A stretch of DNA of 10,005 nucleotides from positions 1-10,005 of the forward strand of contig JALEIO010000082.1 in NCBI GenBank assembly GCA_022769845.1, read 5' to 3'. This document shows, one piece after another, positions 1-6,901 of the stretch. This stretch comes from Oscillospiraceae bacterium. GTDB lineage: Bacteria > Bacillota > Clostridia > UMGS1810. The number at the start of each line of letters is the position of its first letter. The stretch's first letter is position 1. The notes under the pieces were generated by a model. The model worked only from the letters and a program-made list of their open reading frames with translations. It had not been told where the DNA came from and searched no databases. Both the position numbers and the translations under genes were made by a program.

Positions 1-2
1 CT

Positions 3-284
3 TCTTCACAATACCGTGAAGCTTTAGCAAAACATAGCATTACGCAAAGCATGTCAGGAAAGGGTGATCCATATGATAACGCTGTAGCAGAAAACTATTT
101 CAGCTGTCTTAAATGTGAACTTGTGCATCACAAGCACTCTAGAACAAGAGCTGAAGCGCAAGCTGATATATATTCATATATCGAAACGTATTACAATGCC
201 GTGCGCCCTCAATCGACGCTTAATTGGCTGTCTCCGCTTGCATACGAGCACCTTCTGAGCGTTTATGCCGCAAAAGTTGCTTGA
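3..284 (+). CDS. IS3-family transposase (OrfB), C-terminal part, cut by the window edge
   Basis: The frame is open from the first bases, giving 93 visible residues that begin SSQYREALAKHSITQSMSGK. This matches the end of the DDE integrase core of IS3-family OrfB transposases: an S-x-KG-x-PYDNA-x-x-E block whose Glu (bases 90-92) is the expected third catalytic residue of the DDE triad, followed by FSCLKCEL. The C-terminal YYNAVRPQSTLNWLSP segment corresponds to the family's conserved Y-N-x-x-RPH-x-x-L-x-x-x-SP motif. The in-frame ATG at 51 is internal and not the true start. The two earlier catalytic Asp residues and any frameshifted OrfA lie to the left. It cuts and joins the IS ends. The C-terminus looks intact, so the element may be functional, but that cannot be judged from this fragment. 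Confidence 0.9.
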   Translation, partial: SSQYREALAKHSITQSMSGKGDPYDNAVAENYFSCLKCELVHHKHSRTRAEAQADIYSYIETYYNAVRPQSTLNWLSPLAYEHLLSVYAAKVA

Positions 285-317
285 TAACGAGGATCCGATA
301 TGATAGGCTTGTAACGA

Positions 318-353
318 GGCGAACCGCCCTTGGGGCTATTTTGTTCTTTCGCC
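318..353 (+). terminator. Possible hairpin/weak terminator after the transposase
   Basis: Outer arms GGCGAA (318-323) and TTCGCC (348-353) enclose an inner GCCC-ttg-GGGC hairpin (326-336), which is followed by a T-rich run (338-349). It lies 33 bases after the transposase stop, inside the IS. The inner stem is only 4 bp, so termination is a guess. The rest of 285-464 shows no gene. Confidence 0.3.
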
Positions 354-464
354 GTATCATCACATCGGCATAGGTCGCCCGCAAGCAAACCGTGGAATAA
401 ATGCAACCGCTTCTACGAAAACAAAGGAATTATTGCGATTCATTCCGTTTTTTAAGCTTTTTAT

Positions 465-488
465 TGTCTATTTTTCTGGGAGGGCACA
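465..488 (+). repeat. Probable right terminal inverted repeat (IRR) of the IS3-family element
   Basis: The sequence fits the usual IS3-family right end, which reads TGTC-x-A, then a T-run, GGG, and ends in CA. Here it is TGTCTATTTTTCTGGG followed by AGGGCACA. It lies 180 bases downstream of the transposase stop, which is a rather long tail for this family. The matching left end is outside the window, so the exact boundary (486 or 488) and the target duplication cannot be confirmed. Confidence 0.6.
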
Positions 489-498
489 CTTTATAGAA

Positions 499-684
499 TT
501 ATTTTTTGCCAACAGAAGAATTCAGCCATTCATTGAATCGGTCTATAGGTATTATTATACGCCTGCCTCCTGTGATGGCAGGAAAATCCTTTGAATGTAC
601 AAGACGATATATATTAGTCTTGCCGATAGGCAGTATCTCTGTCAAATTGTTTACTGTATACAACCATGTCAAAATCCTGGCCAT
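499..684 (-). CDS. Small excisionase-like helix-turn-helix DNA-binding protein
   Basis: This 61-residue protein has the layout of HTH_17/excisionase-type winged helix domains. VNNLTEILPIGKTNIYRLV (residues 11-29) forms the helix-turn-helix, PAITGGRRIIIPIDRFNEWL (35-54) the wing and final helix, and a short basic tail follows. Proteins of this kind direct excision of integrated elements or act as small regulators. The ATG at 684 lacks a convincing ribosome binding site. A TTG at residue 8 (base 663), just before the domain, is a plausible alternative start. It follows the primase-helicase gene after 54 bp on the same strand and may share its transcript. Its stop codon is 10 bp from the IS end, so whatever followed it, possibly an integrase, has been separated by the IS. 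Domain assignment is fairly secure; the excisionase role is inferred. Confidence 0.65.
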   Translation of the reverse strand: MARILTWLYTVNNLTEILPIGKTNIYRLVHSKDFPAITGGRRIIIPIDRFNEWLNSSVGKK

Positions 685-738
685 AGAAAGCTAAGGTCTT
701 TAGAGGGGAAATAACGTGTATATTTTGTAGAGTCATAT

Positions 739-3102
739 TTAATCATTGCACACAATCTCAGCCTGCTCCATGGGTATCCCGGCATAAAGTTTTACGGTGC
801 AGTCGTACCGCAGCAGGCGTGCTCTTCCCACTGCCTGGACAAGCTCTGATTTTAAAATCCACAGCTGTATCGCCCGAAGCTTTGGATTGTCATAGGTATT
901 AAGCCAATACCGGTAGCAGGTATCGTCAACCTCCTGAAAACGCATTTTGCAGTTTGTATCAATACCGATATGACAGCCAATCAGCTTATACACTATTTCA
1001 TTGTAGTGAGGAGTGCCGACCACCATTATATTTTGACCCTTCATATAATCGCAGCCCTCGGTATTGCCAAAGTGAATAATACAGTCGTCCGCTTGAGATT
1101 TGTATTTCATGAAGGTTATTATATAATTAAAATCCGGGTTCTCCGCCTTTATTTTTTCAAAAAACTCAGGATCACCGTCTAAATCTCTCCTTGAGTACGG
1201 ACGTCCGCAATACTGAATAAGCCTGCCCTTGTATTCTGCCTCTATGCATTCATCGAAATGTATAATTCTGTTTTTAAAGAACATCTCATATATTTCCTTT
1301 TCCGCTGTAGCGGACAATATTGTAAGTTTTACATCGGGCAGTTTGGGAGGTACGAAGCAGTTTAATATTTTGCCATTTTTATATACGGCAGACGCAGAAA
1401 AGAACGCGTTTACATTACTTGTTATGCCTTTTTTGCGCATCTCTTTTAGCGACACCTGATATTTAGCCGGCTCTGTCTGCACAAAATTACCTTCTGTCTG
1501 TAAAATCTGCTCTATCTTAAATGTGTTTTCAAGCTTTAGCAAATCGTCAATTTTAACCTCATATGAGTTTTTAGAAGCGCTCATTAATATATCTTCATCT
1601 ATAATAATTTCAAAATTTCTTAGAAATTCCGCGACCGCGCCCATAAGCTTTTTATGAGTGGTGACAATTACCCTTGTATCTTCCTCATAATATTTGTGGA
1701 GCGGCTTTATGTAATTAAGGTAGTGCGGCTTATCCTCCTCCCGAGCAATCTTTTTAAGATAATCAACAACTTCCCTGTGCGCCCCCAGGCTGTTAAGTGC
1801 TTTAACGGTTTCTCCAATCTCGGTCTGCATGCTTTCTACCTCCTGAATGGAATATGTTTTTACAACACCGGGGATTCCCTCGCAGATAAGCCTGTCATAT
1901 ACCTCATCCTTTAAAATGTTTGTAGGAACTGCAATAATAAATAATTTTTCCGAGCGTTTTATCATATTTACATAGCAGTGCGTTTTCCCTATTGCCGTCT
2001 GCGCACGTATTATATTTATACGGTTTGCCTTGCTGCTTATTGCATTTTCAAAATTCTCATAAAGATTTGCCGACGCATCTTCAAGTGAAAAGTAGCTTTT
2101 ATCCTTTAGCTTTGTTACGCTGTTTTGTGCTGTCTTGGCAGTGTTTATCATATTTGCGGCATGATTGCAATCATCACAATAAGGGCAGAATGTATCACAC
2201 CTTTGCGGTCTATACCCCATTTTGGTCATATAGTTAATATAGTACCTGAAATCTTTCTTTTCGTAGCCGTAGTCTATATTGTCTTTGTTATTTACAATCC
2301 CCAGAAATCGCCTGTTTCCGCCGTCTATGTTAATCATATTGGTAAGGATTCCGATAAGCTGATTATGATACAGCCATATGTCGCCTTTTTCAAATGCATG
2401 GTATAATCTGCACCCCTTTGCAAGCCTTTCAAAACTGAAATTTCTTGTTTTAGAAATACTTTCACGGGCAATGCCATCTGTAATATCCGTAAATCCGTTT
2501 TTGGTATTTATATTATTTTTCCCGGCAAAACGGGATACTTTTTCCTTGTAATGTTTTTCACCGTACTTGTCCTTGCAAAATCTGTTAAACTCAATATTAA
2601 GTGTTTCCAAAGATACGGTTTCTCCGCTCTGTTCTATAATTTCTTTTCCGCCGAAAAACATTCTTGCATGGTCGGAGCATTTTCTGTCACACTCATAGAA
2701 TATTTCCATAAGCATTTGTGTTACGGAATTTGAGGTTTCGGTATCTGTTACAGCTGCATCAAGCAAGAATACCACTCTGAAACTACTGCGGTTTTTAGAT
2801 GAAAACGTCTCGTATGAAAGAGCAATCGGTAATCTGTATTTTTCCGCACGGACTTTAATATCGTCGTAGACGGCGGTGTTGTCAAAATCCAGCGCAAAAA
2901 TCTGCTGAGATTTGAAATTGGAGTTCTTTCGCTCTCCGTAAAAATCAGAAATACAAAAAGAATGACCGTTATTTCCGACAAGATTGCAGAATAACGGCCA
3001 CTCAACATCTTTACTGTCTGCCGACAACCGTTTGTTTATGCCGGCAATCTCGTTTTTGTCAGGCTTTTTATTAAATCCGACGGTATCTAATCTTATATAC
3101 AT
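739..3102 (-). CDS. Putative primase-helicase: AEP-like N-terminus, Cys knot and SF2 helicase; mobile-element replication protein
   Basis: This 787-residue protein has three recognisable parts. Residues 68-153 resemble a compact archaeo-eukaryotic primase core: an acidic LDFD (71-74), SSFRVVFLL (106-114) in the place of the basic strand, and CSDHARMFFGGK (142-153). A helical region follows, ending in a Cys cluster (C302, C306, C309, C312, H314) that could bind zinc or an iron-sulfur centre. Residues 361-770 carry SF2 helicase motifs: Walker A AQTAIGKT (367-374), VPTN (392-395), Walker B IIIDEDI (499-505), SAT (597-599) and QAVGRAR (756-762). The start is well supported by AGGAGG (3108-3113) with 5-nt spacing. 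Primase-helicase fusions usually initiate replication of plasmids and integrative elements, and the neighbouring excisionase-like gene fits that. An alternative is a defence-type AEP-helicase protein. The helicase call is firm, the primase call moderate, and the role inferred. Confidence 0.65.
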   Translation of the reverse strand: MYIRLDTVGFNKKPDKNEIAGINKRLSADSKDVEWPLFCNLVGNNGHSFCISDFYGERKNSNFKSQQIFALDFDNTAVYDDIKVRAEKYRLPIALSYETFSSKNRSSFRVVFLLDAAVTDTETSNSVTQMLMEIFYECDRKCSDHARMFFGGKEIIEQSGETVSLETLNIEFNRFCKDKYGEKHYKEKVSRFAGKNNINTKNGFTDITDGIARESISKTRNFSFERLAKGCRLYHAFEKGDIWLYHNQLIGILTNMINIDGGNRRFLGIVNNKDNIDYGYEKKDFRYYINYMTKMGYRPQRCDTFCPYCDDCNHAANMINTAKTAQNSVTKLKDKSYFSLEDASANLYENFENAISSKANRINIIRAQTAIGKTHCYVNMIKRSEKLFIIAVPTNILKDEVYDRLICEGIPGVVKTYSIQEVESMQTEIGETVKALNSLGAHREVVDYLKKIAREEDKPHYLNYIKPLHKYYEEDTRVIVTTHKKLMGAVAEFLRNFEIIIDEDILMSASKNSYEVKIDDLLKLENTFKIEQILQTEGNFVQTEPAKYQVSLKEMRKKGITSNVNAFFSASAVYKNGKILNCFVPPKLPDVKLTILSATAEKEIYEMFFKNRIIHFDECIEAEYKGRLIQYCGRPYSRRDLDGDPEFFEKIKAENPDFNYIITFMKYKSQADDCIIHFGNTEGCDYMKGQNIMVVGTPHYNEIVYKLIGCHIGIDTNCKMRFQEVDDTCYRYWLNTYDNPKLRAIQLWILKSELVQAVGRARLLRYDCTVKLYAGIPMEQAEIVCND

Positions 3103-3107
3103 ACTAT

Positions 3108-3113
3108 CCTCCT
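3108..3113 (-). promoter_or_regulatory. Strong Shine-Dalgarno of the primase-helicase gene
   Basis: The minus strand reads AGGAGG, 5 nt before the ATG at 3102. It fixes that ATG as the start. Confidence 0.85.
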
Positions 3114-3126
3114 AAACAATAAATTT

Positions 3127-3168
3127 GTGCAAATAGAAAACAGAAAAAACAAAAAATATATTTTGCAC
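3127..3168. repeat. Inverted repeat GTGCAAA...TTTGCAC at the start site, possible operator
   Basis: Perfect 7-bp arms at 3127-3133 and 3162-3168 are separated by 28 bp of almost pure A/T sequence. They lie just downstream of the -10 box, between the promoter and the ribosome binding site of the primase-helicase gene. A repressor site or an mRNA leader stem are both possible. Confidence 0.4.
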
Positions 3169-3169
3169 T

Positions 3170-3197
3170 ATTATATTGTTAGAAGAATATTTATCAA
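3170..3197 (-). promoter_or_regulatory. Sigma-A-type promoter of the primase-helicase gene
   Basis: On the minus strand, TTGATA (3192-3197) and TATAAT (3170-3175) are separated by 16 bp. The predicted start near 3163 gives a leader of about 60 nt. The -35 box overlaps an inverted repeat TTATCA/TGATAA (3191-3196 and 3205-3210), and the start site lies in one arm of GTGCAAA/TTTGCAC, so repression at either site is plausible. Confidence 0.65.
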
Positions 3198-3321
3198 AAG
3201 ATAATGATAAATCCGTATTATTCACAATTATAGTATATGAAAATTTTTAAATGATAAAATAAGAAATCTGTATACCAATGCGTATACTAATGCACTCAAA
3301 AAATATACTATTTTTTGATAA
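3191..3321. repeat. AT-rich repeat region upstream of the primase-helicase gene, possible origin or regulator site
   Basis: No gene is seen between 3114 and 3353. The stretch holds an inverted repeat TTATCA (3191-3196)/TGATAA (3205-3210), two further TGATAA copies (3252-3257 and 3316-3321), a tandem 12-bp repeat (3270-3293) and a palindrome AAAAAATA-tac-TATTTTTT (3298-3316). Repeats next to a replication initiator in very AT-rich DNA are typical of plasmid-like origins. This is an inference; repressor binding is an equally simple explanation. Confidence 0.35.
3270..3293. repeat. Tandem 12-bp direct repeat GTATACCAATGC / GTATACTAATGC
   Basis: Two head-to-tail copies (3270-3281 and 3282-3293) differ at one base in twelve, and each begins with the palindrome GTATAC. 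The 12-bp period is close to one helical turn, so both copies would face nearly the same side of the DNA. Confidence 0.6.
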
Positions 3322-3353
3322 AAACAAGAAATTTCGATATAAATCATTAAAGC

Positions 3354-3390
3354 AAAAAAACCGCCTGAAATGCTGATTTCAAGCGGTTTT
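3354..3390 (-). terminator. Intrinsic terminator downstream of tRNA-Trp
   Basis: Arms AAAACCGC-c-TGAAAT (3357-3371) and ATTTCA-a-GCGGTTTT (3376-3390) pair around a GCTG loop. On the minus strand the stem is followed by seven U residues (3354-3360). It lies 3 bp past the encoded CCA of the tRNA and would end the tRNA transcript. A T-run on the other side may let it act in both directions. Confidence 0.85.
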
Positions 3391-3393
3391 CTG

Positions 3394-3469
3394 TGGCAGG
3401 GGTAGTAAGACTTGAACTCACGGCACGCGGTTTTGGAGACCGCTGCTCTACCAACTGAGCTATACCCCT
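3394..3469 (-). tRNA. tRNA-Trp (anticodon CCA)
   Basis: This is a complete 76-nt tRNA. The 7-bp acceptor stem AGGGGTA/TACCCCT is followed by discriminator G and an encoded CCA end. The D arm contains AGCTCAGTTGGTAGAGC, the anticodon stem GCGGT/ACCGC encloses the loop CTCCAAA with anticodon CCA, and the T arm contains GTTCAAGTC. It decodes UGG. It has its own promoter and terminator. The accessory genes begin directly on its 3' side, the usual insertion side for tRNA-targeting elements, but no second copy of the tRNA 3' end occurs in the window. Confidence 0.97.
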
Positions 3470-3487
3470 AAATCACAATACTTTAAT

Positions 3488-3516
3488 ATTATATATTAAA
3501 ACATTATCTTTGTCAA
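3488..3516 (-). promoter_or_regulatory. Consensus promoter of tRNA-Trp
   Basis: On the minus strand a perfect TTGACA (3511-3516) and a perfect TATAAT (3488-3493) are separated by the optimal 17 bp. The predicted start near 3481 leaves about 12 nt of 5' leader for RNase P to remove. It lies between cvpA and the tRNA, where no terminator for the upstream operon is evident. Confidence 0.85.
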
Positions 3517-3556
3517 GGGCTTTTGGGGCAAAAATATTATTTTTTCACAAAACAAT

Positions 3557-4186
3557 TCAAATTTTGATAAAATTCAAGATGAAGTTATTTTCATACAAAA
3601 AACCCAATATCTGCGATTTTGAAACTGCGTCGGCAATAGGCGCCGCAAAGTCTGCAAACGAAAATGCAGCTATAAGACCGTTAAGAACATAAAGCCACAA
3701 AAACCCCATTGCAACGCCCAAAACAGCACCGCCGAGCTTATTAATCTGCTTTATAAGCGGCAGCGACGATATCGCACACAGCGGCGCGCGGACAAGCTTT
3801 ATCACGAGCTTAATGGCAAAATAAAGCACAATAAAGGTAATCAGCAAAAACAATGCGCTTGTTATATTTTGCGCAATAATCTGCGACGCACTGCTTTGCG
3901 AAATTATTGCCCCTTCGTCTGCTCCGCCCTTTAAAATCATAGGAAGCGGCAGGTTTAAAACGGGCATACCCGAAAATTTTTCTACAAGATGCGTATTAAT
4001 TTTTTCAGCCATATTCTTTCCGATTTGGCTCTGCAAAAGATATGTATGCACGGGATTGAAAAACATAAACACCGCAATTATTGAAATAAGATACGAACAC
4101 ATATTAAGCAGCGTGATTACAAGTCCTTTTTTATATCCAATAATCAAAAATACCGCGATAAAAGCAATAATTATAATATCAATCAT
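3557..4186 (-). CDS. CvpA family membrane protein
   Basis: This 209-residue integral membrane protein has hydrophobic segments at about 3-18, 22-43, 106-133 and 151-175. The N-terminal GYKKGLVITLLN (17-28) and the later INKLGGAVLGVAMGFLWLYV (148-167) match the CvpA family, in which a KG after the first helix and a GGxxG segment near the last helices are typical. Members are linked to colicin V production in E. coli and to envelope homeostasis, but the molecular activity is not established. Its ribosome binding site TAGGAG overlaps the TAG stop of the DUF5711-like gene, with the start 11 nt further on, suggesting coupled translation. It is the last gene of the operon. Confidence 0.8.
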   Translation of the reverse strand: MIDIIIIAFIAVFLIIGYKKGLVITLLNMCSYLISIIAVFMFFNPVHTYLLQSQIGKNMAEKINTHLVEKFSGMPVLNLPLPMILKGGADEGAIISQSSASQIIAQNITSALFLLITFIVLYFAIKLVIKLVRAPLCAISSLPLIKQINKLGGAVLGVAMGFLWLYVLNGLIAAFSFADFAAPIADAVSKSQILGFLYENNFILNFIKI

Positions 4187-4197
4187 AACTAAATCTC

Positions 4198-5310
4198 CTA
4201 TTCAAAATACTCAAGCTGAACAAGCATTCCCGTATGAACCAGCGCCGTTTTGATATTTCCCGAAAAATGCGCCGACGTAATATCCTTGCCTGTTTTAAGA
4301 TATGACTTTTCATCGTTTGAAACAACCCTCATATATCTTTTTCCCACAACAAGAACATTATCGCTTAAAATATCCAGCCCTTCAACCTCGCCCCTGTTTT
4401 TATAGTTTACAACCGCTTTGCCGCCCTCGTTAAACATCAAAACGTCCACTGTTTCGGTAGAAAGGTTTGACTCACCTGCGGCAGCGGCAATTTTGCCATC
4501 CTTGATTTTGTATGCAAAAATACCCTTGCTCCCGAACGAATGATTCCACATTCTTTCGCCGCCCGCTGAATAAACCGCCACGCAGTTATCGCATACTGCC
4601 GCAATTTTTGATTTGCTCAAAAACTCAATTTCTGTTATACTCTCCTCCGACGCGACCTCCTTGGGCTGCTCCGTTGCGGTGTCAAAAATCAGAAGCTTGC
4701 TTTTAAGCTTTGCGTCGGAATAATCCAAAACAGACGCCGCAAGCGCAATATTGGACGGTGACAGTGCAATGTCATTCACAAAATTTTCCGCACTGTGCCA
4801 TTTATAAAATTCCTCACCGTTTTTATCATAAACTATAATCTGCGATTTGAAGCCTTTTTCCTCGGTAAGAAGCGCAAAATATCCGCTTTCGTTCACGCTC
4901 CCCGTAAGAATATTTCCGCTTGCTGTGACAGGAATATTTTTTCTGCCGTTTATAAAAAGCGCCTTGTTTGACCCCTTGTGAAAAATGAGAATTTTATCTC
5001 CGTTATGCTTGACAATGGGATTTTCTCCCGAAAAAGCGGCGCTCAATTCGCTTTTTAACGTATGGGAATATACCTTAACGCCATCCTTTGTCGCAATAAC
5101 CGCTCTCGCGTCGTTTAAAACATCGACAAACGCGCCCTCCGAACTTTCAAGCTCAACGGTAGGCGTTTTATACTCGTAATTTTTATTGAAAATTTTTATT
5201 GTTTTTTCCAGAAATATCGGCGTTTGATTGAGATAAACCAACACAGAAGCAAAGATTACAATTAAAATTACAATCAAAATTTTAATTCCGATTTTGCCAT
5301 TTTTGTTCAT
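4198..5310 (-). CDS. DUF5711-like membrane-anchored protein, probable extracytoplasmic beta-propeller
   Basis: This 370-residue protein has a short basic N-terminus and one strong transmembrane segment (about residues 8-27), after which the chain should lie outside the membrane. The rest is a run of short beta-rich units of the form 'value, strand, turn, aromatic/charged' (such as VKVYSHTL, IIVYDKNGEEFYKW and VAVYSAGGERMWNH), resembling WD40- or PQQ-like propeller blades. This layout matches DUF5711 proteins of Clostridia, whose function is unknown. Translation starts at ATG 5310 with GGGAG (5320-5324) 9 nt away. It follows truA by 28 bp and precedes cvpA by 11 bp. A role in envelope sensing or assembly with CvpA is only a guess. 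Confidence 0.65.
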   Translation of the reverse strand: MNKNGKIGIKILIVILIVIFASVLVYLNQTPIFLEKTIKIFNKNYEYKTPTVELESSEGAFVDVLNDARAVIATKDGVKVYSHTLKSELSAAFSGENPIVKHNGDKILIFHKGSNKALFINGRKNIPVTASGNILTGSVNESGYFALLTEEKGFKSQIIVYDKNGEEFYKWHSAENFVNDIALSPSNIALAASVLDYSDAKLKSKLLIFDTATEQPKEVASEESITEIEFLSKSKIAAVCDNCVAVYSAGGERMWNHSFGSKGIFAYKIKDGKIAAAAGESNLSTETVDVLMFNEGGKAVVNYKNRGEVEGLDILSDNVLVVGKRYMRVVSNDEKSYLKTGKDITSAHFSGNIKTALVHTGMLVQLEYFE

Positions 5311-5338
5311 CCTTCAATTCTCCCATCACAAATTTTCA

Positions 5339-6073
5339 TCAGTAATTTTCATACTTCACGTCGTATAAATAAAGCCCCTGCGGCGGCGCGGTTTCTCCTG
5401 CAAGACGTCTGTCGCGCGCTTTAATGATTTCAGGAATTTTATCGGCGTCAAGCTTTCCTTCACCAACCCTTTTGAGAGTGCCGGTAATTATTCTTACCAT
5501 ATTATATAAAAATCCGTCGGCTGATATGAATATATTTATAAAATCGCCGTTTTGAACTATATCAAGCAAAAAAACGGTTCGCACGGTAGAATCTTTATCA
5601 CCCGTCATAAATGATTTAAAATCGTGTTTTCCTATAAAAAACTTCGCTGCATCCTTCATTTTTTGTATATCAAGTTTATTTTTGACGCTCCAGCAATAAT
5701 TCCGCATAAAAACATCAAAATTGCCGTTATTTATAATATATTGATATGTTTTTGAAACAGTGTCAAACCGTGCGTGGAAGTTTTCGCACACTTCAACGCA
5801 AACAAGCGCACGAATATCGCACGGAAGTGCCGTATTAAGCGCAACTGCAACCCTGTCTGCCGGAATTTTGCAATCGGTAAAAAAACTTAACGCATACTTT
5901 TTTGCGTGCACGCCGGCGTCGGTTCGGCTGCACCCCGCAACGCTGATTTCTTCTTTGAAAATTTTAAAAATTGCCGCTTCAACCGTTTGCTGAACAGTTA
6001 CATCCTCCGGCTGAATTTGCCAGCCGTGATAATATGTGCCGTCATATTGCAAATATAACAGTAAATTTCGCAT
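5339..6073 (-). CDS. truA: tRNA pseudouridine(38-40) synthase TruA
   Basis: This 244-residue cytoplasmic enzyme converts uridines 38-40 in the anticodon arm of tRNAs to pseudouridine. The N-terminal YLQYDGTYYHGWQIQP (7-22) and the catalytic loop GCSRTDAGVHA (47-57), with nucleophile Asp52, are diagnostic of TruA. SKTYQYII and FLYNMVRIITGTL further on are also family hallmarks. Length is normal for a Firmicute TruA (about 245). The gene starts only 3 bp after the ecfT stop, with a GGGGTG ribosome binding site inside ecfT, so translation is probably coupled. The ecfT-truA linkage is conserved in Firmicutes; the ribosomal protein genes rplM and rpsI, which often follow, are absent here. Confidence 0.96.
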   Translation of the reverse strand: MRNLLLYLQYDGTYYHGWQIQPEDVTVQQTVEAAIFKIFKEEISVAGCSRTDAGVHAKKYALSFFTDCKIPADRVAVALNTALPCDIRALVCVEVCENFHARFDTVSKTYQYIINNGNFDVFMRNYCWSVKNKLDIQKMKDAAKFFIGKHDFKSFMTGDKDSTVRTVFLLDIVQNGDFINIFISADGFLYNMVRIITGTLKRVGEGKLDADKIPEIIKARDRRLAGETAPPQGLYLYDVKYENY

Positions 6074-6076
6074 ATT

Positions 6077-6901
6077 TTACACCCCGACAAAAATATTGAT
6101 AGCCGCAATACCCAAAACGAACATAAGCATAACCGCACAAGCGGCGTAATCTATATGGCAAATTTTAAGTGATTTAAGCCGCGTTCTGCCCTTACCGCCC
6201 CTATAGCATCGACATTCCATTGCCAGTGCAAGCTCGTCCGCACGGCGAAACGAGCTTATAAAAAGCGGCACCAGAATAGGAACGAGCGCTTTTATTCTTT
6301 TTATAATGCTGCCGTTTTCAAAATCCGCTCCGCGTGACGCCTGCGCCTTCATAATTTTATCCGTTTCCTCCAAAAGAGTTGGGATAAACCGAATTGCAAT
6401 AGACATCATCATAGCAAGCTCGTGCGCAGGAACGCCTATTTTTCTGAAAGGCGAAAGAAGGCTTTCAATGCCGTCGGTTAAAACAATCGGCGAGGTTGTA
6501 AAGGTTAAAACAGACGTTCCCGCAACCAAAAATATAAGCCGCGCCGTCATCTTTACCGCCATAACAATGCCCTCATTTGTAATCTTTAAAAACCCAAGTT
6601 TAAGTGGCACAGAGCCTATTTGAGCAATTTGCCCTTCCGTCATAAAAAGGTTTATCGCCGAGGTAAACACAACAATAAACACAAGCGGTTTAAGTCCTTT
6701 TATATAAAGTTTAGGAGGCACTTTTGACATCAAAATAACGCCATATGTGAACACCGCGACAAAAAGATACCCCGAAAAACCGTTTGCAAAAAATACCGCC
6801 ACAATATAAATAAGCGACGATAAAATTTTCACTCTCGGGTCGAGCTTGTGAATAGGTGAATTTACGGGGAAAAACTGTCCGAGAGTTATGTCGTTAATCA
6901 T
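6077..6901 (-). CDS. ecfT: Energy-coupling factor transporter transmembrane protein EcfT
   Basis: This 274-residue membrane scaffold links the two ATPases to a vitamin- or metal-binding S-component. The N-terminus SPIHKLDPRVKI (15-26) is the standard EcfT opening. Hydrophobic segments lie at about 28-58, 71-87, 116-136 and 254-274. The long cytoplasmic helices carry the two coupling motifs that dock into the ATPase grooves: QASRGADF (187-194) and ECRCYRGG (229-236). The second motif has Cys where the family usually has Ala (commonly EARCYRGG). Its ATG overlaps the end of ecfA2 by 8 bp, with a GGGGG ribosome binding site, so it is translationally coupled. No S-component gene is adjacent, as expected for a shared group II ECF module. 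Confidence 0.95.
   Translation of the reverse strand: MINDITLGQFFPVNSPIHKLDPRVKILSSLIYIVAVFFANGFSGYLFVAVFTYGVILMSKVPPKLYIKGLKPLVFIVVFTSAINLFMTEGQIAQIGSVPLKLGFLKITNEGIVMAVKMTARLIFLVAGTSVLTFTTSPIVLTDGIESLLSPFRKIGVPAHELAMMMSIAIRFIPTLLEETDKIMKAQASRGADFENGSIIKRIKALVPILVPLFISSFRRADELALAMECRCYRGGKGRTRLKSLKICHIDYAACAVMLMFVLGIAAINIFVGV

Noticed and set aside
506..694. 62-residue plus-strand open frame opposite the HTH gene
   Set aside because: It is the complement of the HTH gene, has no ribosome binding site and no recognisable domain.
3394..3469. Second copy of the tRNA-Trp 3' end as an attachment site
   Set aside because: I looked through 285-3353 by eye and found no repeat of the tRNA end; it may lie outside the window.
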